From Nitrospinota bacterium (GTDB lineage: Bacteria; Nitrospinota_A; UBA7883; JACRLM01), in assembly GCA_016208975.1 (NCBI GenBank), contig JACQXA010000004.1, positions 2,077,941-2,141,940 on the forward strand: DNA of 64,000 nt, read 5' to 3'. The position numbers and the translations under genes are program-made. Below, in pieces: positions 27,271 through 35,830 of this stretch (position 1 is the first letter of the stretch; every line of letters begins with the position of its first letter). The notes beneath the pieces were generated by a model that saw only the letters and a program-made list of their open reading frames with translations, did not search any database and had not been told where the DNA came from.

Positions 27271-27313
27271 TGATTTATGAAGTTGGAAATAAATTATAAC
27301 AGAAGGAAGTCCG

Positions 27314-27487
27314 ATGGCAAAGAATAAGCCGTACGGTGATAACGCAAGAATTGGGGCTGTAACTGGCCGTTCGCAGGTGTTCAATCCACATAACGAAAAG
27401 TGGACGAAACGGGATACGGAAAGCGGGCGGTTCATGGATCAAAAGGCTGATGACAAGCCATTCAAAGGCGTTAGCAAGGAGAAGTAG
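27314..27487 (+). CDS. Small conserved island protein (57 aa)
   Basis: Starts ATG 27314 after an AGAAGGAAG ribosome site. The sequence opens MAKNKPYGDNARIGAV and ends DDKPFKGVSKEK. It is strongly basic with the segment SQVFNPHNEKWTKRD, and it looks like a small family often seen in mobile islands; its function is unknown to me. It is followed after 14 nt by the AlbA_2 gene, so it is the first gene of that transcript. Confidence 0.7.
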   Translation: MAKNKPYGDNARIGAVTGRSQVFNPHNEKWTKRDTESGRFMDQKADDKPFKGVSKEK

Positions 27488-27501
27488 GCTGATAGCTCTT
27501 T

Positions 27502-28782
27502 ATGATCTATTCTAAGACGATTGAGGATTTGACTTGGAATGATGTCGAATCCTTTTGTTCCCGTGGTGTCGCGGAAAACGCTTATCTTGATTACAAAGAG
27601 AGCTTTCCAAAAAATCTTGAAAAGACTATTGCCGCCATGGCGAACACCTTCGGTGGAATCATACTGGTTGGGATTGAAGAAGACAAGAATAATAAGCCGG
27701 TACAGCCAATAAAAGGCATTGAGTTAGAACGCGGGCTGGAGGAAAAAGTAATCAGTATCATCCTTTCCAACATTACTCCACCCATTATCCCTGAAATAAA
27801 GGTGTGTCCTGACGGTGAGGCTCAAAAGGCCGTGGTTGTTATTCGAATTCCACAAAGCCAGCAAACACCCCATGCCATAAATCGGAATACTAAAGTTTAC
27901 ATCCGGACTGGAAATAGAAATGAAGCGAAGGAACTTGAAGACTTGGCGACTCTGGATAGAATAGATTGGTTAAAGGAACATCGGAAGAAAAGCGAAGAAT
28001 TAAAAATATTTCTCTATCAACAGGCAGAGCGTAGGGTTGAAAAGTCATATTCTGACAAAAAAGTAGAAAATGACGAAAGCGCCAAACGTTTAAAAGCAAT
28101 GTACGGACGGTTATCCGCTCCGCTGGCGTTGTTTACGCTTTCAATGTGTCCTGTTTTTCCACAAGAGCCATTCCTTAATCCGCCTGCAATTGATAAGCTT
28201 TATTCAAAGATTCGAATCCGTGATTATTATGGAAGTAGTGATGGCGGATTTCCATTGCCTGGGCGTTCGATGGGATTAATAGTAAATGATGGAAGCATAA
28301 ACACCTTGGTATTTAAAGATAGAGACGGTTTTTGGCACACTGAACTGAATATTTTCGGATTGTATTTTTATAGGCAGTCTCTTTTGCATGGTACAAAGAG
28401 AATCGAGGGTAAGGAATATTCCGTTATTCGAACAAGCGAGGTGCTCTGCCGTCTTGATGAATATATTGACTCGGCAGCGCTCTTTTACAAGGAAATTGGA
28501 TTCCAAGGATTATTGGAATTTCGCGTAAACTTGGAAAACTTATTTGATCATGGGAGAATCGCATACCTTGGGAAATATCCGGATGATGGATGCTGGTCTT
28601 CAGGGCCTATTTCCACCTCACTGGATCAATCTGTTTATTTTTCCGATATAGTTCAGGCGGGGGTGTTACACGATATTAAAATGCCTCTTATCTATAATGC
28701 CGCCAAGAAAATTGCATGGGCGTTTGGCTGGGATTTAATAGAGACTGCAATTGATAAATATTATGAAAAAGAGAAGCGTTAA
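27502..28782 (+). CDS. AlbA_2 (Schlafen-AlbA) domain protein, island cargo
   Basis: 426 aa. Residues about 10-160 match the Schlafen AlbA_2 domain: NAYLDYKESFPKNLEKTIAA, then FGGIILVGIEED, then VYIRTGNRNEAKELEDLATL. The domain is linked to nucleic-acid binding or cleavage in Schlafen proteins and is frequent in phage-defence loci. The C-terminal 260 residues were not recognised and are very A+T-rich. It ends 26 nt before mod. It could be an RNA-acting partner of the R-M-like genes; that is inference. Confidence 0.72.
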   Translation: MIYSKTIEDLTWNDVESFCSRGVAENAYLDYKESFPKNLEKTIAAMANTFGGIILVGIEEDKNNKPVQPIKGIELERGLEEKVISIILSNITPPIIPEIKVCPDGEAQKAVVVIRIPQSQQTPHAINRNTKVYIRTGNRNEAKELEDLATLDRIDWLKEHRKKSEELKIFLYQQAERRVEKSYSDKKVENDESAKRLKAMYGRLSAPLALFTLSMCPVFPQEPFLNPPAIDKLYSKIRIRDYYGSSDGGFPLPGRSMGLIVNDGSINTLVFKDRDGFWHTELNIFGLYFYRQSLLHGTKRIEGKEYSVIRTSEVLCRLDEYIDSAALFYKEIGFQGLLEFRVNLENLFDHGRIAYLGKYPDDGCWSSGPISTSLDQSVYFSDIVQAGVLHDIKMPLIYNAAKKIAWAFGWDLIETAIDKYYEKEKR

Positions 28783-28808
28783 AACGGAAAGCGTTGGGGG
28801 ATTTGGGA

Positions 28809-30773
28809 ATGACTGAACAACCGAAGTATGGGCCGGGGAATCCGCACCCGCTTTCCACAATGAAGACGGAACTTGTGTGGGAAGGGAAGTATGACGAGTA
28901 CGGAAACAAGCGGGAGGTGGATATTTCCGGCTCCGCCATGCCTATGCAGAGGATAGAGACCATTGATGAGCCCAGGAGCAGGCTGGAATCCCAAGGGGAG
29001 CTTTTCAACGCCAAGAAAGCGCATACCGATGATTTTAGAAACCGGCTTATTTGGGGTGATAACAAGCTGGTAATGGCTTCCCTCCTGAAAGAATTCAAGG
29101 GAAAGATTGACCTTATCTATATTGACCCTCCATTCGATGTTGGCGCTGATTTCACGATGGATATTCCCATCGGCGATGAAAAAGAAACCATCGAGAAAGA
29201 CCAGTCAACCCTTGAAATGGTTGCCTATCGTGATATGTGGGGGAAAGGAACGGATTCTTACCTACATATGATGTATGAGCGACTTTCTCTAATGAAGGCT
29301 CTACTAAGCGAGAAAGGCAGTATTTACATCCATATAGATTATAGAGTAGCAAGTTTTATTCGCCTCATAATGGATGAGTTGTTCACTAAGGATAATTTTC
29401 AGAACCAAATTATGTGGTGCTATAAAGAGAGAGAAAGAGTTCTGGATAAATACAATCCAAAGCATGACGTAATTCTTTTTTACTCAAGAACAGATTCTAA
29501 GCTAAGGCCATTCAATTGGAAGTTTGCAGCTGAAGAATATTCTGAGATAACTAGAAAGAAATTTAAGTATCAAGATGAAACGGGATGGTACCAAATTCGT
29601 GGTAAGAACAGAAAAGATAGTCCAGTGCAGGCCGCAGATGGACTTACACCGGAGCATGAAGCGAAATACCCAGGTTTAACCTTTAGAGATTACTTGCACG
29701 ACAGAGAAGGGGTTCCCCCACGTGATTGGTGGACGATTGGAATTATTAATAAGGCGGCTGATGAAAGATTGGGATATAGCACTCAAAAACCAGAAGAATT
29801 GATTGAGAGGATAATTCAGGTATCCTCCAACGAAGGCGATCTTGTTGCTGATTTCTTCTGTGGATCAGGGACAACTGGCGCAGTCGCAGAGAAGCTGGGG
29901 CGGCGCTGGATAATGAGCGACTTGGGGCGGTTTGCCATCCACACTTCCCGCAAGAGGATGATAGAAATACAGCGGGACGCTCATGTGAGCGATAAACCTT
30001 ATCGAGCCTTCGACGTTTACAACCTTGGACGGTACGAACGTCAATGGTGGCAAAAAGAGCGGCTCAACGGGGCGGATGAAGAGCATCGGCGGGTGGTGCT
30101 TGAATTCTTCAAAGCCGAAGTATTGACCAAGACACCATCACCTCTTATTCATGGAAAAAAGTCTGGCGATTTTTGCCACGTTGACGGGATAGACAGTATC
30201 TTTACCCGTGAAGAGGCCAAGGAAGTTGCCAAGGCCGTTCAACAGGCTGGCGGGAAAGAGTGCTATTGCCTGGCATGGGAATTTGAAATGGACTTGCGGC
30301 TTGCCACCGCCGCGCTGGAAAAGGAGTTTGGCGTAAAGCTTAAACTAATCCCCATCCCGCGCGAGATAATGGAGAAGAACCGAAAGGAGCCGCCACCATT
30401 CCTTGAAATGGCCGTGCTGGAAGCCGAACCAGTTTATAAAGGCGATGGCAAAGAAAGAACTGTGGACATCAAGATCACCAAGTTCATGCCCTCTTTGCAG
30501 GAAGTGCCCAGCAAGGAACTGGAAGCCCTGAAAGAACGGGCTATAAAAAGCGGAATAGATTTTATAGATTTCTGGGCGGTGGATTTTGCATGGGAGCCGG
30601 GCAAGCCGTTCAACCACCATTGGCAGGATTACCGCACACGAAAAGACCGGAGCCTTAAGACCGTGAGCGACGCTACCCATAAATACGAAACGAAAGGCAA
30701 ATACACCGCCTGCGTGAAAGTGGTGGATACTTTTGGGTGTGACACCAGCGTTACGGTGGAAATAACTATATGA
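28809..30773 (+). CDS. Site-specific DNA methyltransferase, beta class (type III Mod-like)
   Basis: 654 aa from ATG 28809. Catalytic motif IV is DPPF at residue 106 and the AdoMet motif DFFCGSGTTGAVAEKLG lies at 348. The order IV before I is the beta class, used by type III Mod subunits. Between them lies a probable target-recognition region (about 180-300) with different, A+T-rich composition (YNPKHDVILFYSRTD). After residue 400 is a long C-terminal domain ending in a PKD-like strand set (YETKGKYTACVKVVDTFG). It would methylate adenine (or cytosine-N4) at an unknown site and protect host DNA from the Res-like protein downstream. Confidence 0.88.
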   Translation: MTEQPKYGPGNPHPLSTMKTELVWEGKYDEYGNKREVDISGSAMPMQRIETIDEPRSRLESQGELFNAKKAHTDDFRNRLIWGDNKLVMASLLKEFKGKIDLIYIDPPFDVGADFTMDIPIGDEKETIEKDQSTLEMVAYRDMWGKGTDSYLHMMYERLSLMKALLSEKGSIYIHIDYRVASFIRLIMDELFTKDNFQNQIMWCYKERERVLDKYNPKHDVILFYSRTDSKLRPFNWKFAAEEYSEITRKKFKYQDETGWYQIRGKNRKDSPVQAADGLTPEHEAKYPGLTFRDYLHDREGVPPRDWWTIGIINKAADERLGYSTQKPEELIERIIQVSSNEGDLVADFFCGSGTTGAVAEKLGRRWIMSDLGRFAIHTSRKRMIEIQRDAHVSDKPYRAFDVYNLGRYERQWWQKERLNGADEEHRRVVLEFFKAEVLTKTPSPLIHGKKSGDFCHVDGIDSIFTREEAKEVAKAVQQAGGKECYCLAWEFEMDLRLATAALEKEFGVKLKLIPIPREIMEKNRKEPPPFLEMAVLEAEPVYKGDGKERTVDIKITKFMPSLQEVPSKELEALKERAIKSGIDFIDFWAVDFAWEPGKPFNHHWQDYRTRKDRSLKTVSDATHKYETKGKYTACVKVVDTFGCDTSVTVEITI

Positions 30774-30950
30774 AAATGCAATGGTTATTGATATTATGCT
30801 AACAATTATTGAATGGGAAAGCGCATTCTCATATAATAAACGCAGGGAAGAGGATCAATATCCCATAAAAAGCGCAATTGCTCCCCGTTCGACTTGTTTG
30901 AAGGCTGAAAGGCTGGATAACCTCGGACGGGGTTATTTTTTGGGGCCCCT

Positions 30951-31529
30951 ATGGTAACTGAACCTACAGTTAAACGGGCAATCGTATTCTTCGATGGGCA
31001 AAACCTTTATCACTCCGCCAGAGAAGCATTCAACCGTTCTTATCCAGACTTCGATCCTTTGAAGCTCGCAAAGAAGATTTGCGAGATGAAAGGATGGCAA
31101 CTGCATCAGGTTCGTTTCTATACAGGCATTCCCGATGAACAGGATAATGCCCATTGGCATCATTTCTGGATGGCAAAACTTGCCAGCATGGGCAAGCGAA
31201 GGATTTTTACTTTTTCAAGGCCGATCAGGAACGGCAAGGAAAAAGGAATTGATATACGGATCGCCCTTGATATGGTGCGGCTTGCCAGGCATGGCAATTA
31301 TGACGTGGGAGTTGTATTCAGCCAGGATCAGGATTTGACGGAAGCCGTTCAGGAAATAAAAGAACAGGCGTTCATTTCCGACAAGTGGATAAAAATCGCT
31401 TCCGCGTTTCCAGATAGTTCTGTTTCCAAAAATAAAAGAGGAATTAACGGGACAGATTGGATACGTATTGATTCCGCCCTTTATACATCGTGCCTTGATC
31501 CCAACGATTACAGAAAGCCGGGAGTATAG
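30951..31529 (+). CDS. NYN (PIN-like) nuclease lodged between mod and res
   Basis: 192 aa. Spaced acidic residues of the NYN fold are visible: VFFDGQNLYHSA (12-23), KGIDIRIALDMVRLA (about 98-112) and VVFSQDQDLTEAV (about 119-131). NYN proteins are metal-dependent RNases. The stop (TAG) abuts the ATG of res without a gap, indicating coupled translation. Finding an RNase-type gene inside a type III-like mod/res unit is the notable point. The 177 bp upstream hold no recognised gene; an internal promoter is possible. Confidence 0.82.
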   Translation: MVTEPTVKRAIVFFDGQNLYHSAREAFNRSYPDFDPLKLAKKICEMKGWQLHQVRFYTGIPDEQDNAHWHHFWMAKLASMGKRRIFTFSRPIRNGKEKGIDIRIALDMVRLARHGNYDVGVVFSQDQDLTEAVQEIKEQAFISDKWIKIASAFPDSSVSKNKRGINGTDWIRIDSALYTSCLDPNDYRKPGV

Positions 31530-34500
31530 ATGAGCGAAATAATAATCAACAAGTCGGCGCTGGCTCCGCTTTATAAATCATGGGAAGAGCCGAATGCTCA
31601 TAGGGTGCGGTCTAAAGATAAGGACGCCCCGGCGGAAATAGCCAAAGGACGGAGGCCATCATCCATTGTTATCGCTCATAACCTTAGAGCGATGATCAAG
31701 GAGTGGCGGGAAAATGGATATTTTGGCGCAAGCGATACCACCCGGCATCTTTTGAACCACTGGTTTGGCAGAAGCCATATCCGCTCCACTCCCGCTGGGG
31801 AGGAATTTGAGTTTCGTTATTACTTCTGTCAGCGTGAGGCGATTGAAACGCTGATCTATCTCAAGGAAGTCAGGAAACTTGAATATCTTTCCCAGCTTTA
31901 TGACGAATTTGGCGGCGAGAACAGGGAAATTGCCGCATTAGGTATTACCGAAGAAGAAGACGCATGGAGCCGATATGCCTTCAAACTAGCCACAGGTTCG
32001 GGCAAAACGAAAGTAATGAGCCTTGCTATCGTATGGAGTTATTTTCATGCCTTGCGTGAATCTGATTCACCAATGGCGAAGCATTTTGTTGTGATAGCCC
32101 CGAACATCACTGTTTTTGAGCGGCTGAAGGAAGACTTTGGCAACGGGAAAATATTTGATGAAGATCCACTTATCCCTGTCGAATGGAAGGGAGACTGGAA
32201 CCTTTCAACCGTTTTACAGGATGAGGCGGGGCAATCCGTAACAGGAGGGACGCTTTATCTCACCAATATTCACCGCCTTTACGACTTGGAAAAGCGAAAG
32301 AAAAAGCAGGAAGATGAAATGTATTCATGGGCCGGACCTCACGTCTCGAAGGCAAAGGCGCTGGATACCGGAGCCTTGTTGCGTGACAGGATAACCAGCC
32401 ATCGTAATGTGATGGTGCTAAATGACGAAGCTCACCATGTATGGGATCCAGATTCGGCTTGGAATGAAGCAATTAAATACATACATGAGACAGTTAGGAA
32501 AAAGACGGGCGGAGGAATAGTCTCCCAACTTGATTTCAGCGCAACGCCAAAAGATAACAAGGGGAATATTTTTAAGCATGTCGTTTGCGATGCGCCGCTG
32601 GGCGAAGCGGTTGACGGTGGGATTGTAAAAACCCCTGTTATCGGCAGAGGAGGAGAATTAAAAGAAGTCGCCAATGACAGCGCGGCTTATAAATTCGAGC
32701 ATCATTTGCGAATTGGTTATGAACGGTGGCTTAAAAGCTGTGAGGAGTGGCAACCTAGTGGCAAGAAACCACTGATGTTCGTGATGTGTGATGATACGAA
32801 AGCCGCTGATGAAATCGCCCAACGCTTGAACAGTGATGTTATTTTCAAAGATTTGAACGGTCTCGCAATAAACCTGCATACCAATCTCAAAGGAAAGATC
32901 AAGAACGTTGGCAAGGGGGCCACAAAGCATCAAGTGTTTGAGGAGAGTGAAAAGGAAATCAGCGATGAGGATTTGAAAGAACTCCGCAAATTGAGCCGGG
33001 AGCTGGATTCAAATACCAGCCCTTATAAGTGCATTGTTTCAGTCCTTATGCTTCGAGAAGGTTGGGACGTGAGAAACGTAACAACAATAATTCCATTGCG
33101 CCCTTATAGTTCAAAGGCAAATATTTTGCCAGAACAAACGCTTGGGCGCGGTTTGCGGCGAATGACCCCACCAGGGCAGGCAGAAGAACTTGTGACGATT
33201 GTGGAACATCCCGCCTTCGCTAGCCTGTATCAGCAGGAATTGGCTCAAGAAGGTGTTTTGGTGGATGTAGTGGATGTTGATGACGTGCCGCAAACTACAA
33301 TTTCCATTTTCCCGGACGCGGGCAATAAAGATTTAAAAGCGTTGGACATCAAGATTCCAGTTCTTGCCGCCGCCCATAGACCCGTTCCCAAGATTGAGAA
33401 TCTTTCTATCGAAGACATTAAAAAGAAGTTTGCGGGATTATCCAAACTTCCATTGGGGCGCAAGGGTAAGACCGAGATTGAGTATGAGGGCAGGGCGCTT
33501 TTCACTAATGAAGTTGTGGAAAGAATGAAAGTGAATATTCAGCTTTTGGAAAGCGGCCCCGGCGCAATATCCTATTATGTCCATATGCTGGAGCATATTT
33601 GCCGGTTACGAGGAACACATTCCACTCTAGCCCCGTTAGTACAAACATTCTTTGAAGAAATCCTCTTTGAAGTTAAGGCAACCATTTTTGACCAAAATCT
33701 GGTACATCGCCTTGGGGACTCGGATGTTCAGGAACATTTAAGGGCCGTATTCATTCCCCTTATACGGGAAAGGATTATTAAGACAGAAGCTAGAGATAAA
33801 AAGTCGGAATATTATTCATTGGCGGATTGGAAGCCTTATCAAGTAACGCATAGTGAGAGACGGCCAGCAGTAAAAGCAACGGGAACGCTGTTTAACCTTG
33901 TTCCGTGCAATCGGGAACTGGAAGTTGCAATGGCCCAGTTTATTGATAGGGCGCATATCGGAGGGGATGTAGCCGCATTTGCGAAAAATGCCGGGCCGCA
34001 ATGTTTGAGGATAGATTATCTTTCGGATGGTTTCCGGCTAGCCTTCTATACTCCAGATTTCTTTGTTAGAGCGAAGGATGGTAATTACTATCTCATCGAA
34101 ACAAAAGGCCGGGAAGATAGAGATGTTCCACTTAAAGCAAGGGCGGCTGTTGAATGGTGTAAATCTGCCTCATCAAAGGACGCAAAGTGGGAATATGTTT
34201 ATGTCCCACAAGGCGTTTTTAGTGGCGCTTCTTGTAAGACGGTCAGTGAGCTGGCAAGAACCTGTGCGCCTTCGCTAAAAGAGCTTTTAGACGAAAAGGT
34301 TGTTCCCCAACTGCCTTTATTTGAGAATAAGCCAGAAGAGCAAATTCCAACCACAAATGGCATCGTTGATATCTCTATAATTGAAAATATGCCGTCCAGA
34401 TATAAGAAGGCGGCCAGCGAGGCTCTAGAACTATTTGCCTTCCTCAAGAACAAGGAAGGTGTGAATCTTTCTCCCGTATTTCAACCATTGCTGGGTTCAA

Positions 34501-34967
34501 TAGATGACGCGGCGAGGGGCGTAATAATCAAGATGCTGGAGTCTGAAATGCCAACCAGTGGCCCTAAGCAGGCTGATTGGTTCGATCCCTTCTATGGCGA
34601 TATGGGTAGAGCAGACGAGAACAACTTTAAGAACATTGCAAGGAACTTAAAAAAGACGCTTATTTATCGAAATGGGCTGTCTCCCATTGGCCTGCTGAAC
34701 AATTGCATGGAATATGCTCTTAACGATAGCCGTAAGATCGGCGGTGCTTTTGAATCCATAAAGAAGAAATTCAAGGTCAGTGGCAGTCGTGAAGTTTTGG
34801 ATGCTGTCAAAGCTGTAAATGATTTTCGAAACACCTATGTTGCCCATTCTGAGAAGGAATTGCTGGATAGCAAATTAGCCGGAAAGGAACTTAAAACGTG
34901 GATTGAAGGATTGGCTTTGATATCGGGATTTGCCTCATCCGGGCGCATCGTGGAAGAAAAAGGGTAA
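31530..34967 (+). CDS. Res-like SF2 helicase-nuclease with C-terminal HEPN-like region
   Basis: 1145 aa. Helicase motifs are Walker A TGSGKT (155-160), DEAH (299-302), FSATPK (about 336) and motif VI TLGRGLRRM (about 535). The nuclease motif follows: TPDFF with Asp843, then IETKGR with Glu857 and Lys859, a D-x13-ExK site. This is the type III Res order. Beyond the normal Res end, residues about 960-1145 form a helical extension with DFRNTYVAHSEKE; Arg1100 and His1106 make an Rx5H motif like that of HEPN RNases. It should cut or unwind DNA with the Mod partner; the HEPN reading is inference. Its last codons lie in a 45-bp repeat shared with fic. Confidence 0.88.
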   Translation: MSEIIINKSALAPLYKSWEEPNAHRVRSKDKDAPAEIAKGRRPSSIVIAHNLRAMIKEWRENGYFGASDTTRHLLNHWFGRSHIRSTPAGEEFEFRYYFCQREAIETLIYLKEVRKLEYLSQLYDEFGGENREIAALGITEEEDAWSRYAFKLATGSGKTKVMSLAIVWSYFHALRESDSPMAKHFVVIAPNITVFERLKEDFGNGKIFDEDPLIPVEWKGDWNLSTVLQDEAGQSVTGGTLYLTNIHRLYDLEKRKKKQEDEMYSWAGPHVSKAKALDTGALLRDRITSHRNVMVLNDEAHHVWDPDSAWNEAIKYIHETVRKKTGGGIVSQLDFSATPKDNKGNIFKHVVCDAPLGEAVDGGIVKTPVIGRGGELKEVANDSAAYKFEHHLRIGYERWLKSCEEWQPSGKKPLMFVMCDDTKAADEIAQRLNSDVIFKDLNGLAINLHTNLKGKIKNVGKGATKHQVFEESEKEISDEDLKELRKLSRELDSNTSPYKCIVSVLMLREGWDVRNVTTIIPLRPYSSKANILPEQTLGRGLRRMTPPGQAEELVTIVEHPAFASLYQQELAQEGVLVDVVDVDDVPQTTISIFPDAGNKDLKALDIKIPVLAAAHRPVPKIENLSIEDIKKKFAGLSKLPLGRKGKTEIEYEGRALFTNEVVERMKVNIQLLESGPGAISYYVHMLEHICRLRGTHSTLAPLVQTFFEEILFEVKATIFDQNLVHRLGDSDVQEHLRAVFIPLIRERIIKTEARDKKSEYYSLADWKPYQVTHSERRPAVKATGTLFNLVPCNRELEVAMAQFIDRAHIGGDVAAFAKNAGPQCLRIDYLSDGFRLAFYTPDFFVRAKDGNYYLIETKGREDRDVPLKARAAVEWCKSASSKDAKWEYVYVPQGVFSGASCKTVSELARTCAPSLKELLDEKVVPQLPLFENKPEEQIPTTNGIVDISIIENMPSRYKKAASEALELFAFLKNKEGVNLSPVFQPLLGSIDDAARGVIIKMLESEMPTSGPKQADWFDPFYGDMGRADENNFKNIARNLKKTLIYRNGLSPIGLLNNCMEYALNDSRKIGGAFESIKKKFKVSGSREVLDAVKAVNDFRNTYVAHSEKELLDSKLAGKELKTWIEGLALISGFASSGRIVEEKG

Positions 34968-34989
34968 TACCCCTAAAAGGGGGTAATAA
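34945..34989 (+). repeat. 45-bp direct repeat, copy at the 3' end of res
   Basis: Identical to 38326-38370. It covers the last codons and stop of res. In the frame used by fic it reads the fic tail ASWKKKGNTPKRG, so this copy looks like a fic 3' remnant. Weaker similarity continues for about 20 bp. Confidence 0.9.
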
Positions 34990-35084
34990 AGAGGGTAATA
35001 GACTGGCCATATAAGCGATACGGACAAAATCTTAGCAGGGCTATTGGGTTATAATTACAACATCAACTCAACGGGGTTTAAATC

Positions 35085-35318
35085 ATGTTGCAGGCGATAA
35101 GGGGACATTACAGGGATGGCAAAATTGAGCTTTATGAGGAGCCGAAATTGAAGGAAGGCGAAATAATTGTGACTTTCCTGAATTCGGGTGAATCTGTATC
35201 GGTTGATTTGCAGGCTCGAGGAATATCAATAACCGAGGCGGCTGATTTAAAATACAGGCTTAAAACGTTTGAAGCCGACTGGAACGCCGAGGGGATGGAT
35301 ATTTATGACAAAGTATAA
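35085..35318 (+). CDS. Antitoxin of a MazF/PemK-type module
   Basis: 77 aa: MLQAIRGHYRDGKIELYEEP, then EGEIIVTFLNSG, resembling short antitoxins with an N-terminal beta DNA-binding part and an acidic tail (TFEADWNAEGMDIYDKV). It overlaps the toxin gene by 14 nt. A TATAAT box at 35050-35055 lies 29 nt upstream. Such antitoxins bind the toxin and repress the shared promoter. Family placement rests mainly on the partner. Confidence 0.75.
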   Translation: MLQAIRGHYRDGKIELYEEPKLKEGEIIVTFLNSGESVSVDLQARGISITEAADLKYRLKTFEADWNAEGMDIYDKV

Positions 35319-35655
35319 AAAGGGAACGGTTGTATTAGCCCTTTTTCCCAAATCCGACCTTGTAACCGCAAAGCGTCGTCCTGCCTTGGTGGTTCAAGCC
35401 GATACGCCAAATACAGGGCTGGATCAAGTCATTATAGCCATGATAACAAGTAACCTTGCCCGCGAAGGCCATCCCTCCCGTGTGAGGATCAACAAGGATT
35501 CCGATTCAGGAAAACAGGCGGGATTGCTCACCGATTCCGTGATCATGACGGACAATGTGGCCACTGTCAGGCTGGTTGAGATAGACAAGGCGCTTGGCGC
35601 ATTGCCGGATACGAGCTCGGTGGACAAAGCATTGAAGATAACTTTCGGTTTGTAA
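35305..35655 (+). CDS. MazF/PemK-family mRNA interferase toxin
   Basis: 116 aa from ATG 35305. The family start KKGTVVLALFPKSDLVTAKRRPALVVQ-like block, then VIIAMITSN, GLLTDSVIMTDNVATVR and ALGALPD, are typical of PemK/MazF ribonucleases that cut mRNA at short sites. The overlap with the antitoxin gene gives coupled expression. In the island it may stabilise the element or act as an abortive-infection arm. Confidence 0.88.
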   Translation: MTKYKKGTVVLALFPKSDLVTAKRRPALVVQADTPNTGLDQVIIAMITSNLAREGHPSRVRINKDSDSGKQAGLLTDSVIMTDNVATVRLVEIDKALGALPDTSSVDKALKITFGL

Positions 35656-35656
35656 A

Positions 35657-35803
35657 ATGGCTGGATTCGCGGCTAATCGTAAATCCGTCCTAAAACGCCT
35701 CGACGCCAAAGGCGAAAACTGCGAAGCATGGGAACGGGAGATAGGCGGAATTGTGGCGAAGCTGTATGGACTGCCTTCAAGCATGAATCTGTTGTTGTGT
35801 TGA
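35657..35803 (+). pseudogene. Short relic resembling the C-terminus of a type II/IIG methyltransferase-nuclease
   Basis: 48-codon frame from ATG 35657. The stretch CEAWEREIGGIVAKLYGL resembles the conserved end of Eco57I-like enzymes (EIDRLVYELYGL). What follows is short and unlike it. It begins 1 nt after the toxin stop and probably is debris of another R-M gene. The match is short, so confidence is low. Confidence 0.35.
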
Positions 35804-35830
35804 CAAAAAGATAGAGAAATATGTGAGATC

